Shown here in pieces: positions 50,453 to 62,551 of a stretch of 64,000 nucleotides of DNA. Every line of letters begins with the position of its first letter. The stretch's first letter is position 1. The DNA is taken from NCBI GenBank assembly GCA_964023205.1, contig OZ026850.1, forward strand, positions 5,063,270-5,127,269. The letters are read 5' to 3'. The translations under genes and the position numbers were made by a program. Origin of the DNA: Lutraria lutraria (lineage: Eukaryota; Mollusca; Bivalvia; Venerida; Mactridae). Below the pieces are notes generated by a model, which worked only from the letters and a program-made list of their open reading frames with translations, ran no database searches and was not told the origin of the DNA.

Positions 50453-50789
50453 CATACCCTACAACTTGGTGCATCTAGAATCGAGGCAAGATGATGATAA
50501 ATTAGAAGCTTAAAAAGAAAAAAGCCGACGAAGAAAGGTTCAGCCAAAAATTCATCCAATTAAAGATAAAATCATAAAAAATATGTATTTATGAAACATT
50601 TAGTCATGGAAATTATTGGGTGGAAGTGATTTATTATTCATAGCTATGTTTTTTGCGGCTAGTACCTAAACTAGTCATTTTATGACCCATGTTCTTCCTG
50701 CAATTATCCATTATATATTCTTTTACATTATACATCTAGCACATTTTTACACTTTCACAGAATGTTTGTCAGTTGTAAGTGCTGTTAAT
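50453..50789. mobile_element. Unit-B-specific insertion, MITE-like
   Basis: About 0.33 kb is present here but absent from the matching place in unit A (near 24,795). The left end reads TTAA then AGGGGCATACCC, close to the terminus of the piggyBac-like MITE at 15,400. The right end near a second TTAA resembles a degenerate inverted copy. It is likely a related MITE inserted after, or lost since, the duplication. Confidence 0.4.
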
Positions 50790-51606
50790 TTCTTTTTCAA
50801 GCGTTTATATTTCGGTATGAGGAATCCAACAATGATTTATTTTTGCAAGGAGGATTCTGTTTTGTTCTACAGTACACTTGTTCCATAGAACCAGCGTATG
50901 TTATAGTATACCCATTGGTGTCGATGCCCTGAGTATGCGTGCTAAGTTTGCTAAATTATCTTATATACAAATGTATCTTAGCTGTTGCCCGGAAGGCACA
51001 TACCTGGGTATATCTGAACCTGAGCGCTGTTGTTAACTGTGAAGTGCGACCACACTCATGACTCAGGTTCTCTTCATCGAGTGTAGTTGGGTAGTGGACA
51101 ATGACTATGAAATTCTAGGGTTATACGTATCTAAATATAAGTATAAATTAATTATATAGTTACTGTAATGGCTTTCTGGTTTTACATTTTTCCTTTATTT
51201 CATTTCGACATTAACTTTTCCGGAAAAAAATTTGTTAAACTTTGTAAGTGTGGGTTTATTGGCTATCCTCCCGCCGTCCAGTGTCGTCGTGGGTTGTGGG
51301 GAAGATAGGAGGTTCGTATGTGTTGCTTCATGACTCCTTTTCTAAACTATAAAACATATGCTAAAACATTATAGTAAAATTTATTATAAAGGGACATGTT
51401 TGCAAGATAAAAACACAAAAATGAACAGCTCCTTTGTAGCTAGGCATATTGTTTTTAATCCTTTGAATAACTCCGCGAACTGCAGCGTACTTGATCGATC
51501 AGATTGTAATAAATGACTCGGGCTTACAAGGCCGATGGCATTACTGCTATTATAAATGAACCTTTTTGTCTGTATATCGTGTATTAAAACCACGTTGGGA
51601 CTTCCA

Positions 51607-54600
51607 CTAAAACGACGGATACTGCTTCTTTAAATCTACAACAGTAATGAAGTCCTTACGACAATGGCCAATAATCAAAGAGTGTTGCTGCTGATTGTAG
51701 CACAAAACCCATGGCTCATGTACACCGTCAGATTTGTTTATTATATTTGCTACTTTAACTAAAGTGTGTTCGTTAATTTGTGATATAACCATTGATGCTC
51801 TATCGCAGATATAAAGATTTCCTTCGCCGTCAGCACATATATCATCAGTCGCTTCAATGTCAGTGTCTTCGTACTTTCCGACAACTTCCCCATTTATGTC
51901 TATTACAACAAATCCCTTTTGGTCGTTAGTGATGTATATTCGATCACCTCTATCACTCATCCGAATATTCTGGTATGCTGTACCGTCTGTCGGATCGGAA
52001 TACAACTTTCTTTTATCCCCACCAGAAGTATCGTAACTGTAGACTGAATCGCCTCCCTTAATAAAGATTCTTCCGTTGTGATATGACAGGCTCCAACAAG
52101 GGTGCGTGAAACGCAACAACTTTGAAACAACCATTTCTTGTCCTATGTTGACAAACTGCAAAGAGTTATTATTTAATGCGACAATTACCTGGTTGTTGCT
52201 GATTTCGCAAACACCCCATGGTTTCGCAGGAAGATTACAGAAGTCTGTAACCTCATAAGATGCGCTCATTCGTTTCAGTCTCATGTTATTATAATCTGCC
52301 ATAAGTATAGAGCCGTCAACAGTCTGACTAATTCTGTAAATACTGCAAACAGTCCGGTCTTCTTTAAGTCTTATGTTTATAGTACGAATGTTCTTTATCA
52401 TATCCGCTGCTTTGTCGAAAGGCGTATATCCTTCGGCAGCTCCGGCTTTTGATCGAAACCTTTAATGTAAGAAAATATTTAAAAAAAACATTCAGTTTTT
52501 ACTCAGAAATGAAATACAAATATGATTATAGAATAAGCGTAATATTCAAGAAGAAGTCAGCAAAAATTAACCTAGTTCCACAAAAAATATACTTCTTTCT
52601 TTGGTTAAATTCGAAAACAATATTGATGGACGTCCATTTGTAGCGGCTATTATGATTTTGGAAAATTCAAACAAAAAACAACGATGAGGTAATCTAGCGA
52701 TAACGGTTTGAACATTTAATTTACTGAATGGTATCCGTTCAAAATTCATACCTTTTAGAAATATCCAAATCTTCTGATCTACCTGTAGACAGACAAAACA
52801 GTGGGATAAGAATCATGCACAACCTAAATATCGAAACCATCTTTTTGATAAAAAAGGGACTTAATTTATAGATGGTACATGTATCATGTAAAATTTAAAT
52901 ATATGTAAAAACATACATGAGTGGTTTTGTGACGAGTATACTAAGTGAAGCAATTACATTTAAAGTTGATACACAAACAATATGAATCATTGATATATAA
53001 CTCTGCCCTAACCGGTTAGAACTGAACTATTGACGGGTGTTGTCTGTTCGAAATCTGGGACAGTTTTACTTATATTCTCTTTGAAATATGACAAAATACA
53101 AATGTAAATAGAAAATGACTTCAGCTCGGTGATAGATAACCATCTGATGAATTTTTCAACTAATTCATGCTAATCGACGTAAAAGCCAGTACAAATAGGT
53201 AAAGAAATGGAAAAGTCATAAATTAATTTTTAGACAATTACTAAGTCTTGTCATAACATATTTATTTCAACAGCCTAATGTCGTTACATTTTAGTCTAAA
53301 TGTAATGTATAATAATTGAAAGAGTTTTGTAATAAAATCGTCATGAAGGGTCGAATCAAGTAGCCTTAGGACAGAAATTACTTTTGAAAATACTAATTGG
53401 TCGGTTTGTGTTATAAACTCGGTATGAATTTAATAAACTATACCACATAATCAGGGCAATTAACATTACATTTGTATACTACATATGTAATTTATGTAGT
53501 TGTATTGTCCGTTTGTATTTATACTATAGTCCTTAGTAAAGGGAGACTAAAACTGCTCAACTCGAACAAATTCCTGAGAGGCGCCTTCTTGTCGTTCTTG
53601 ATATTAATCGAAATGTCAACGCTTGAACGTAAAGACATACTTGAATGTATTGTTAGGTTAGTAGCTTCTAATATTATTATACTTACAGGCAGCATTTACA
53701 GCGTTGTGTAACTGGGGAATATTGAGTCTACCGTTTACATGTATCTTTCCCCCTAATTGATCCGTCAAGTAATTGGACATGTCTTTGAACGTTTCTTGTT
53801 CTTCCTCGTGCACAAATATGCGACTTACTCCTTCTAATCCAGACAAGGTATGGAAACGGACGGGTATTCTAAATGTGTGTTTCATTGGTTGTACGCACTC
53901 TAAAATTAAACAATTAATTAATTATGATTTAACTGCTTTAGATCGTTATGGTTTTATAAAAGTTGATACTTGTAAGTAAACGAATCCATAATGTGCCATT
54001 TCAAGTAGAGACATATTTTAACCATACATTAATCTGAATTTAATTGTCCTTAATATTTGCCCTACATTTTGAGTCAATCAGATGGCTTCAATTATCAAAT
54101 GATCTCGTTTCTAATCCATGAAGAAGGTTGCGTTCAAATATTTTCTTAAAATAAACTCATATTACCCTACACTTAGCACTGTCTGCATTGTCAAGGTTAA
54201 TGCAATTTTTAGTTTGTACACCTTTAACAGAAATAATTACGCCTATCTGGTTTATATCCATTAAATGTAATTCAGCATAATTATGTGATATTTGATATAC
54301 ATGTACTTACTTGTATGCGAACCTAAATTTAAGGTTTTTTTTCAGTTAAGCGTATTCAGTTGTTTTATTTCGACGCTTTAAGCGCATATTCATTCATTAA
54401 ACATGGTCCAGGACCAAATGTAAAACTTAGTAAGATCAACATTTTGTATACTGTAGCCATTTATACTTCAAATATTTACCCATGCGTTTCAGTACACTGT
54501 TATGCACACACAAAAAGCTTATCTTTATTATAATTTGTTTACTAACTTGAAGCCTGTACAGTAAAGCACGTTTATAATGAGCTCAGATATAGTGAAGAAT

Positions 54601-57600
54601 CGGATACTGTAAGATATTTATCTTCCCCGGTCACGCACTTCGTTTTTCATTTATTTACTGGGGTTTCATGTGACATCAACAGCCATCGTCATTTGGCAAC
54701 AAGCTTTAACGTTGGAGGAAAAGCACATGGTAAAAAATGACCTTCCGCAAATTAGCTGGCCAGCTTCCGACATGATATTTTCTAGTGCCTGGTGAGATTC
54801 GAACCCACAGCGACGATGTGCTCGTGATTATAAGTCAGAAAATACAACCACTTGACCACGGAAGAACTGAGCCCTGTTGACTCATTTGTATATGTTTAGT
54901 GAAGTATGAATGAAATATAGTAATTTTTCGGCTACTCAGGAATCTCTTTATAGCCTCGTTCTACAAATTACATGATTTAAAGGCAGTCAAATTCAAACTC
55001 TGTAATGGCCTACTTCTTGCGTGTTTTTCACCTTTCTGCCAATTAAACAAAACAAATTGAAAATGGACTGCAAATCGAGAGAAACCTACCCAATCTTTCC
55101 ATTGCCCTTTGGACACTTCCGACATGCACTTTGGAGCTTATCTGAATCGGTAGTCCAAAGTGATTGGTAAGAATGTTAGAAATATCACTGAAGTATTTTA
55201 AGCCGTCCGTGGTGTACAAGTAAGTGATACAACTCGTCATGGATTTAAGCGATATGCATGTTAGAGTCAACAGAACACATTCTTTACGTACGTCCTGTAT
55301 TTCTACTCCTTCCAGATTTTCTATGTCATCTTTGAACTTCTGTACAAGCTGAAACGATATTTTGATTCCTAAATTGAATTTGTTCTTACTCTCAGATTGA
55401 GACGTAGAATTGTAAAACATTCTAGTGATCAGTGTAATTGTTTTCCTGAACTAAAATAGAGTAATTAAAGAGATGTGAGGATGATCTAAAGAAGCAGAAT
55501 GGAAGGAGTTGAAGAAAAATGAGACGAAAAAAGGGAGGAGAAAATGATGAGTTGTTGAAGACCGAGAGTAGAAGGAGATATAGGACAACAGGGATAATAA
55601 GTTTTTAAAATGAATTATTTACCCGAAGGGTGTGAGTTGAAGAAGAAACGAAAGGAAGTTCAACAAGTATGGGGAACTTGAGACGAAGAATGGAATGTTG
55701 TGGAAGAGGAGAGTAAGAATAACAGGAAAAGCTTTTAAACGAGTTATTTGAACGTAAAACAAGTAAGCTCCGAGGGTCAAGGGCATTCAACCGAGCAAGT
55801 CTTTGCTGTACATATCCATAACTAAGAAAGTGGAAACATTTATTTGTATTAGACCAAAACACGTGGTTACATTCAATGTTGTTCAAGAATGATGGATAGC
55901 AGAATATGATATTTGTTAAGTAGGACTGAAAACTGATAATGATGTCAATGCAAAAAAAGAATACCCTGTCTAGGTCTGTATTTAATTTAGTATCACCCGC
56001 TAGTCTTGCTTTCTTTGCCTTTGTCATGGCATTTTCAAATGCTTTTATAAGCTGTTCATCGGCTTTTTGTGTAATCTCCTCTGTCGGTCCTGTGATTTCT
56101 ATCTCAATATCCAAATCTAGATACAAGAGTAAGACTACTATTATGATTAAAATAATTATAAATAAAAACAGACAAATCATCGAATTCATGAATGTCGAAT
56201 TTGAGAATGATTTGGCATAGAGAAACAAGTACGACCGGATTACTAATTGAATAATCAACATATAACATAAACGCCATTCTTGTAAAATACACAACAGTAA
56301 CCGTAAAGTTTGGCAATTCGAGAAAATCAAATTTTTACTGACCCTGTGGTGTTTTGAAGTCTTTTCCTTCTCTTTGCAAGCGGCTCATTTGTTCACAAAG
56401 TTTCCTTAATGTTTCTTCCATTCCTTAAACAGATATCTAGTGTTGTTAAACTATTTTTATATGATGAGACGATTTTGAAATTTATAGTTAATAACGTACA
56501 TGGTCTTATGGCATGCTTTAAATGAAAAGGCAAAAATGTCATATTTAGAGTTACGTGACCAAACAATTTAGGACAGGTAAATCGAAATATTTTCCTATTT
56601 CATTTTGAAGATGTCCTAAGATATTAGGATCATAACTTCCATTTTTCTGATGCATTTGCTCAATGCAACACAAAAATGCTAATATATAGCTACAAAATTA
56701 GTATTGCCCGATTGTCATTATTTCTTTCTTTGATTTTAAAAATATGTGTAAGAGTTGTTGCCCTTTTCGAAAATTAGAAGAAAAAAAATCTTTAGATATT
56801 GCATGGTGATTGATGTTTTTCTTTATTAAATTATATTGATTTTGTGAAATTGCATATTTTTGCCATGGATTTTCATTGAAATGAGTATTCTTTTGTTTTT
56901 AATCTTTGAAAATGGTTATCTCCCATAGATTTCAATGCAAATTTCAAGGGAAAATATCAGGATAAAAACATAAATGCGTCCGCCCTATTTTGAAATATTA
57001 TTTGGGGAGTAATGATCCTAATATCTTGATTGATGAAATAGATTTTACCAGCAAATACAGGCAATATTCTATATTTAATTTTCTTCTTTGGCGTAATTGC
57101 AATTTAATCGTCGCCATTTTGTTTCTGGTGCAATTCTCCCCCAAATAATTTGGACATACGATTCGTTCCCAAATATTTTCGTAATTTGAATTTTGCTGTT
57201 AAAACGTATACGTAAGGTTTTGGGTCAAGAATAGGGTCTAGTATACAAACCCACTTAAACCTAAATGATAATAAAGCCAGATTGTATTAGAATGCTAATT
57301 ATACAGTTCGTCATTGGTTCCCATATAGTAGTACAATAGAACACGGTTATAGCGATGTGAGACCCGAATAAATACCTTATCCATATTTCCCCAATATATC
57401 CATTACATTTAGCCTAAGGATGGCTTTGTCCGACAGAAGTAACAATTTCACTCTGTCCGATCATTTACATTCTCCAGTTTCACTATAACCGTGTTTGTAT
57501 ATTACTTACAAAAGTTATTAACAATGTATATGTACCTGGTATCATTTCTATAAATTTAGTATTGTCAGAAACTTGTTCAGACAATGTATCAACCTTTTTG

Positions 57601-58475
57601 TGTAAATCTTCCGTTAAACTGTGGGATGCCCGAGCTTCATTTGATATATTTTCTAGGTGATCGCTTGCCTTCGATACACCTTCTTCGATATTACCGAAGG
57701 TTGCCGACGCACTTTCACCAATTTCATGAATAGTTGTTTCAAGCTCCTCGACTTTTCGTTCAATATGTTCTCCTACGTCACTGATATGTTTTTCTATCAA
57801 TTCCTGGGTTTCTTTACTTGTACTCTGTATCTCTTGTTTAAGTTCTTCGTTATTCTCTGTCATTCTGTCTTCAAGTTCGTTCACTTTAGACTTTATTAAG
57901 TTAATTGTTGTATTGATGACCTCGTTTAGTTGTTTATCACACTTTACACATTCCCTAATATCAGTTGATATATCGTTCACATTATCAATGCCTTTTTCCA
58001 ATTGTTTGATTATATTTTCACATTTCTCTTGTATCACAGTCTCAAGAGAAGTCAAAAGTTGCCTGAGTGTTGCTGATAAGTCTTCCCAATGAGTGTCAAA
58101 TTCATCTCCCTCAAATGACATCATCGACGCATGCGCGTGCAGTTCATTCCGCAAATCTTTAATTAATCTGACAGCAGCCTTTTCATTCCATGTCAGTGTG
58201 GACTGGTTTAAAAGTAAAATCACTTTAGCCAGTAAAGCAATATCCCAGTTATCTAGATTTGCATTTACTGGACCAGATGAGGGAAATACATGTTCAAACT
58301 GTTTAATATTGTGTAGCTTTCTTTCTAGAGAATTTTTATTATTTGCGAGCAATGTTTCTAGAGTTGTCTCTTTTCTACTGACTTCTCTGTTCAGTAGCCC
58401 TTTCAAAACGACCATGGACCCTTCTCCTAATAGAAGAATGTACTGTAGATATCGCTTATTTCCCTCAGTTGCCAT
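51607..58475 (-). CDS. HEPN (DZIP3-type) - coiled coil - NHL propeller protein
   Basis: Seven minus-strand exons join with GT-AG sites and correct phase at every junction: 57,536-58,475; 56,343-56,423; 55,965-56,116; 55,090-55,390; 53,687-53,899; 52,752-52,782; 51,607-52,459. The ATG is at 58,473-58,475 and the product is 856 residues. Residues 1-145 form a DZIP3-type HEPN domain with R109-N-E-L-H-A-H115, the Arg-x5-His motif of HEPN nucleases and RNA binders. Residues 150-310 are strongly coiled-coil. Residues 392-562 comprise two similar alpha/beta modules, one per exon. Residues 573-856 form a beta-propeller of the TRIM/NHL type (GNLYICDRAS, GVHEPWVLCYN). There is no RING, B-box or membrane segment. 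A cytosolic sensor or scaffold role in immunity is inference only. The joins between exons 3 and 4 and the short 31-bp exon are the least certain. A possible AATAAA lies at 51,380-51,385. Confidence 0.82.
54780..54876 (-). mobile_element. tRNA-derived SINE head, unit B
   Basis: On the minus strand, A box TGGTCAAGTGG (54,848-54,858) and B box GGGTTCGAATCTC (54,794-54,806) are both well preserved. It is orthologous by position to the SINE in unit A, so insertion predates the duplication. It lies in an intron of the HEPN/NHL gene. Confidence 0.6.
56548..57195. mobile_element. Unit-B-specific ~650-bp insertion in intron
   Basis: Unit A lacks this segment (it would fall near 38,360). It contains a perfect 16-bp inverted repeat, AAGATATTAGGATCAT near 56,632 and its complement near 57,003. 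No ORF is seen. It is probably a non-autonomous DNA element or a deletion in unit A, and the ends are not resolved. It lies in the first intron of the HEPN/NHL gene. Confidence 0.35.
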
Positions 58476-59150
58476 TGTTTAGACCAGAATCTGTATGATC
58501 AAAATACAAACATAAAAATGCTAACTCTAATACATTTTTTGTAGTAAGAAAATTGTGTGATTTATTTATTTCTATGCAAACTATCGGTTATCACCAGACA
58601 GGTTATATTCCTTAGATAAGACTTGCTCTATTCGAGGACAGCGAATGACCAAACAATGCAGTAAAACCTTACTTCAAAGACAACTTCAGTATAAGACAAC
58701 ATCATTATTAATAATCAATCATATTCGGACAGGTTTTCTATATTTATTCGATAATGTAACTTCATAGTGAGACGACTTCAATATTCAAGCTGACCTGTTC
58801 GCCTATATCACGTAACAGACGCAGATCTACCTTTGATAACATTATGTTATCATTGTATTTTTAATTTGAAACTTAATACTGCGGGGTGTCTAATTCAGTC
58901 GCAAAAGATAATGATCGCTTGTCGGTTAAATGTGGTGTAAAATTTGTATAGATTTTCTTCTACATCGATTATTTAGTAATGGGACCGATTGAGATCAAAT
59001 CAATGCGTTGGTCTTACGGATAATTTAGGATCCTTACAAATGTATACGAAGGTAGAGAAAAAGCTTTTTCGCATGTAGTGCTAAAGTTAACTTTAATCCT
59101 TCAAATTAAACAACCGAGAATCGAGTGTTTTCAGAGTAATCTTGCCATGG

Positions 59151-59411
59151 TATAGTGCGATTTTATTAACCTGTCAAAGCTGCATAATTATACGGTCAAT
59201 GATTGCATTTATGTTTAGCTTCGGTGAGGTTCGATTACGTTCGTAAGTTATACGAAAATTGTCGTTTTACCGTTATATAAACATGTTGATTGGAACATTT
59301 TATAACGGTAAAATAAACGAAAACTATCGACTGTGGTACGAAACTAAAAATAATCGTATCCAGCAACTGTGTAATTATTCAGCTTTGACAGGTTAATAAA
59401 ATCGCACTATA
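59151..59411. mobile_element. 261-bp palindromic MITE with perfect TIRs
   Basis: Positions 59,151-59,182 and 59,380-59,411 are perfect inverted repeats of 32 bp starting TATAGTGCGATTTT. Taking the outer TA as target duplication leaves 30-bp termini, a Tc1/mariner-type arrangement. The interior also folds back (TTTACCGTTATA and TATAACGGTAAA near 59,268 and 59,303), so the element forms one long hairpin. There is no coding capacity. Perfect termini suggest recent mobility. Confidence 0.8.
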
Positions 59412-60048
59412 TACAATTTAGTTTAAAGTAAGAAAACAACACCCGAGTGCTGCACTGGATGAGAGAACGAAGAGGAAAAGATCAAATGATTTAGTACGTA
59501 CGTAATCAACATCTACCTCCTATTTATCTCTCAGCATCACTTCAACTATATAACCATAGTGACCACCTAAACATTCTTTAGGACATTTTTTTCTCAATGT
59601 AAAATTATTACTCAGATAATGAGACCAACGTTAAATTAATATTTATATGTCTGAAGGGTAGTCTAAATATTACAGTGAACAATTACTGAACTATTTTCAT
59701 GTACGGTCATACATTATGTTTATCATCATGTTACAACCGTCATACCGCATGCCTTCAGACCTAACATTAGGCTCTTATGCTTAAGTACAAAACCTCATAT
59801 TTATCAATATGATTTTCACATTAACGGAGGACAAACACCCTGGCGTTAAACTGGACAGAACCACTAAACTTCCGTATGCTATCTTGACATCTTCCTAATA
59901 TGTGAAATTTGGTCCCAAATGAGTTAGCATTAAACTCTCCAACATAATTATTTCCTTTTCAAATGTGGTTTCATCACATAAATGTCTAGACTTCTAGGCA
60001 GATTCATTACGCTAACACACCATCACCAGGAGCAGCAGCATCGCCTTT

Positions 60049-60215
60049 ATCAACCCCATTGCCACCTTATCAACGACATCCTTACTATTCCGACACAATT
60101 CGCACTATATTAACCCGATCCTAACTCTACCGACCCCATTGTCACCCTACCAACGACATCTTCACTGTACTAACCCCTTCCTCATGTTGCCAACTCCATT
60201 CTCACCCTGACACTG
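60049..60215. repeat. Diverged C-rich ~77-bp tandem repeat
   Basis: Two to three degraded units each carry ACCCCATTGYCACC followed by YACCAACGACATC-type sequence. The base composition is richer in C than its surroundings. No coding potential was seen. Confidence 0.45.
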
Positions 60216-60391
60216 AACGTTGCTTTGACAACTATATTAAAATGCATGTATAACTAAATGTCATCTTAACATATTTCTCTTCGTAAATATAGAACCTTAA
60301 ATTAAGACTTTGATAAGAGTGTGTTCATAGCAACACTATTTTAATAACTTTCATAAATATTATTTCATGGATATTTTATGACTATACCTAA

Positions 60392-60859
60392 TTAAAAAAC
60401 CTCTAAATTTAATTCTAATCGTACCATGTGGCTATTCAGTAATACCTCGATATTAAGTTGTTCTATAGGGGTAGCCTCAACATCCAGTAGGAAAATAGTG
60501 AAAACTGATCCGAAAAAGATTAAATTTAGTTGTTGTAATGACGTTGTCTTTATATTCAACTTGATGCTTATGTGGGATTTCACTTTGAATATTTTTCTAC
60601 ACATTAGAGAAAGTAATGTAGGATTTAAAGTTTTGATAGCCTTACGGCTAGAAGGTCGTTGGTTCTGTCCAGGTGTGAGCCTGAGGCCTTCATTCACTGT
60701 TAAAGCTGTAAAATCACCCAATGAATCTCGCTGCCAGCAAGACGTGAAAAGAATTTCACATTGGGTTAATATTCCATTAGAATGACCATCGATCAACCAA
60801 AAGGACCCGGCTTCCTTTAATTTAAGAGTCCAAATCACAGACCATACCTTCATTCCCAT
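60392..60859 (-). other. Unassigned open frame, both strands open
   Basis: A 155-codon minus-strand frame overlaps a 119-codon plus-strand frame at 60,426-60,785. Its local composition is less AT-rich than its surroundings, suggesting former coding sequence. I recognise no family on either strand. It may be a fragment of a transposon or an isolated exon. No splice structure could be built. Confidence 0.25.
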
Positions 60860-61837
60860 TAAATGCTCTTTGTTTTCATAAAAAAGTAAAGAATGGAGAA
60901 AAGGAAAAACTAAGTTTACTTACCTGTATTATAAAATTACAAATGCATTATTAATAAAATATAGTATGTACTTCACTCTTAAATTGTGTGTTTATTTTGC
61001 ATTTGAAGTTTTATTACAAAATAGTTTCAGTTTAAAGCAGAAAATCCATAACTTGGAGTGAAATTTCACATATTTTCCTTCCTTCGCGTGAACTTCACTC
61101 TTTTTATCACACTTAAGTGTCCGTCTACTATAAACTTAACGTAAGTGTGTATTATTACGTTACACGAGATCTATCGACTGATGATAACGTCTTCTTTGAA
61201 AGTTGAGTAATTTGAATCCATCCTTTCATATGATTACAAATGACATATCTTGCTCTCTGTCACAGCTGCATATAAAATAGACCCGGCACAATTGCGTTTC
61301 ATGTTTCATATTTTATCAGCACAGCCTGGTTCCATAACTCGATAAATCCATTTGTTCAACACGCAAAATGGAAGCATTTGCTTTCTACTAATATTTATTA
61401 CCAAAATATAATCGATGATTATATACACGTATTATATATATCGATCAGGCAATAAAGCACTTTAAATATATTCATGGTGCATTGGCCTTCATGAATTATG
61501 CATTGAATTGTACAATTTATACCCGTTGTACCACACAGATTCGACTGACTTGTAAAACACAATCGACAAGGTGTAAAATTACAGAGTATACGGAGTAGTT
61601 TATTAATTTAAAAAACACAGATGATTTCATTTAATATACGGTTTTCACATTCATATTGCTAGTATATACACATGTATTTATTCAAAAGTGTTTTTTTTTG
61701 TGCTTTTAAAACAGCACAAACTAATTTTACTGAATACATTGTATTAGATTTTGTTCACTGGTATTTAACGTCGAATCTAGTGAAGATGTCTAGTGACTAG
61801 ACTTTTTCAGTTTTAACTGAGAAGGAAGACCCCGTAT

Positions 61838-61930
61838 GTACTGAACAGTGAAATCTGTCTGGTCCAGGGCACAGCTATGGCGGGCTAGCGGTTACTATTT
61901 AGAGGCCAGAACCACTCGACCACGGAGGTA
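61838..61930 (-). mobile_element. SINE head remnant
   Basis: On the minus strand an A box TGGTCGAGTGG (61,912-61,922) sits in a tRNA-like start. The B box is not clear. It resembles the SINEs of units A and B and is probably a decayed relative. Confidence 0.4.
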
Positions 61931-62551
61931 AATGTTAACAGAATGTTAGGGACAAAAAAGATATCCAAACACTCAAACATATGAATTTTATTCTCAGATA
62001 ATGTCAACAACGAAGTAATTATTGATATCACGCTCTGTAACGCATTACCGTTCAGATAGTACTGTAAAACAGCACAGTTAGTTAACACTGAATTTTGAAC
62101 GTTCGAAAACTTGTTGCAGCACATTATCATACCTTGAGAATCTAGTTGAAATAGCTACAAAACAACAATAATTGTATCATGAAAAAAACCGTGCCTTGGA
62201 TTTTTAATAACGTCCTGAGTTCATTTGATATTGGTGTTTAAAAAGTTCCAAATACTGAAATCCCCATTACAAGTTGCGGACTTTGTCAATGCTGTAAAAA
62301 TAAGCAAATTAAAACAATGTTGCGGATCGATTTCCTTAGATTAGCTACAAAATATATCGAAAAGGCTTTGAAATCCGTCTTCAAATAAGGCGGCAATCTT
62401 TATTCAAAAACAACATCTGTGAGAAATGAACATAAAATTAACAGATTAGTACCGTCTCAATAGGCCCTAATGGCCAGTTGAAAAGTCGTATCCAAGAACG
62501 CTGTAGAATCAGTAAAATCAGTTATTCAGCAATTTAACAAATATTTCACTT

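Larger units (their letters stand above)
58476..62551. other. Intergenic region upstream of the HEPN/NHL gene
   Basis: About 4 kb without a recognised gene. It should contain the promoter of the minus-strand HEPN/NHL gene near 58.5 kb, but no TATA box is evident. Listed separately are a palindromic MITE (59,151-59,411), a C-rich diverged repeat (60,049-60,215), an unassigned open frame (60,392-60,859) and a SINE head (61,838-61,930). Confidence 0.5.

Noticed and set aside
56117..56330. Apparent transmembrane helix (Ile/Leu-rich) upstream of the third exon of the HEPN/NHL gene, also in copy A
   Set aside because: The hydrophobic run is the AT-rich, pyrimidine-rich end of the intron directly before a TCTAG acceptor; the phase-correct exon begins after it.
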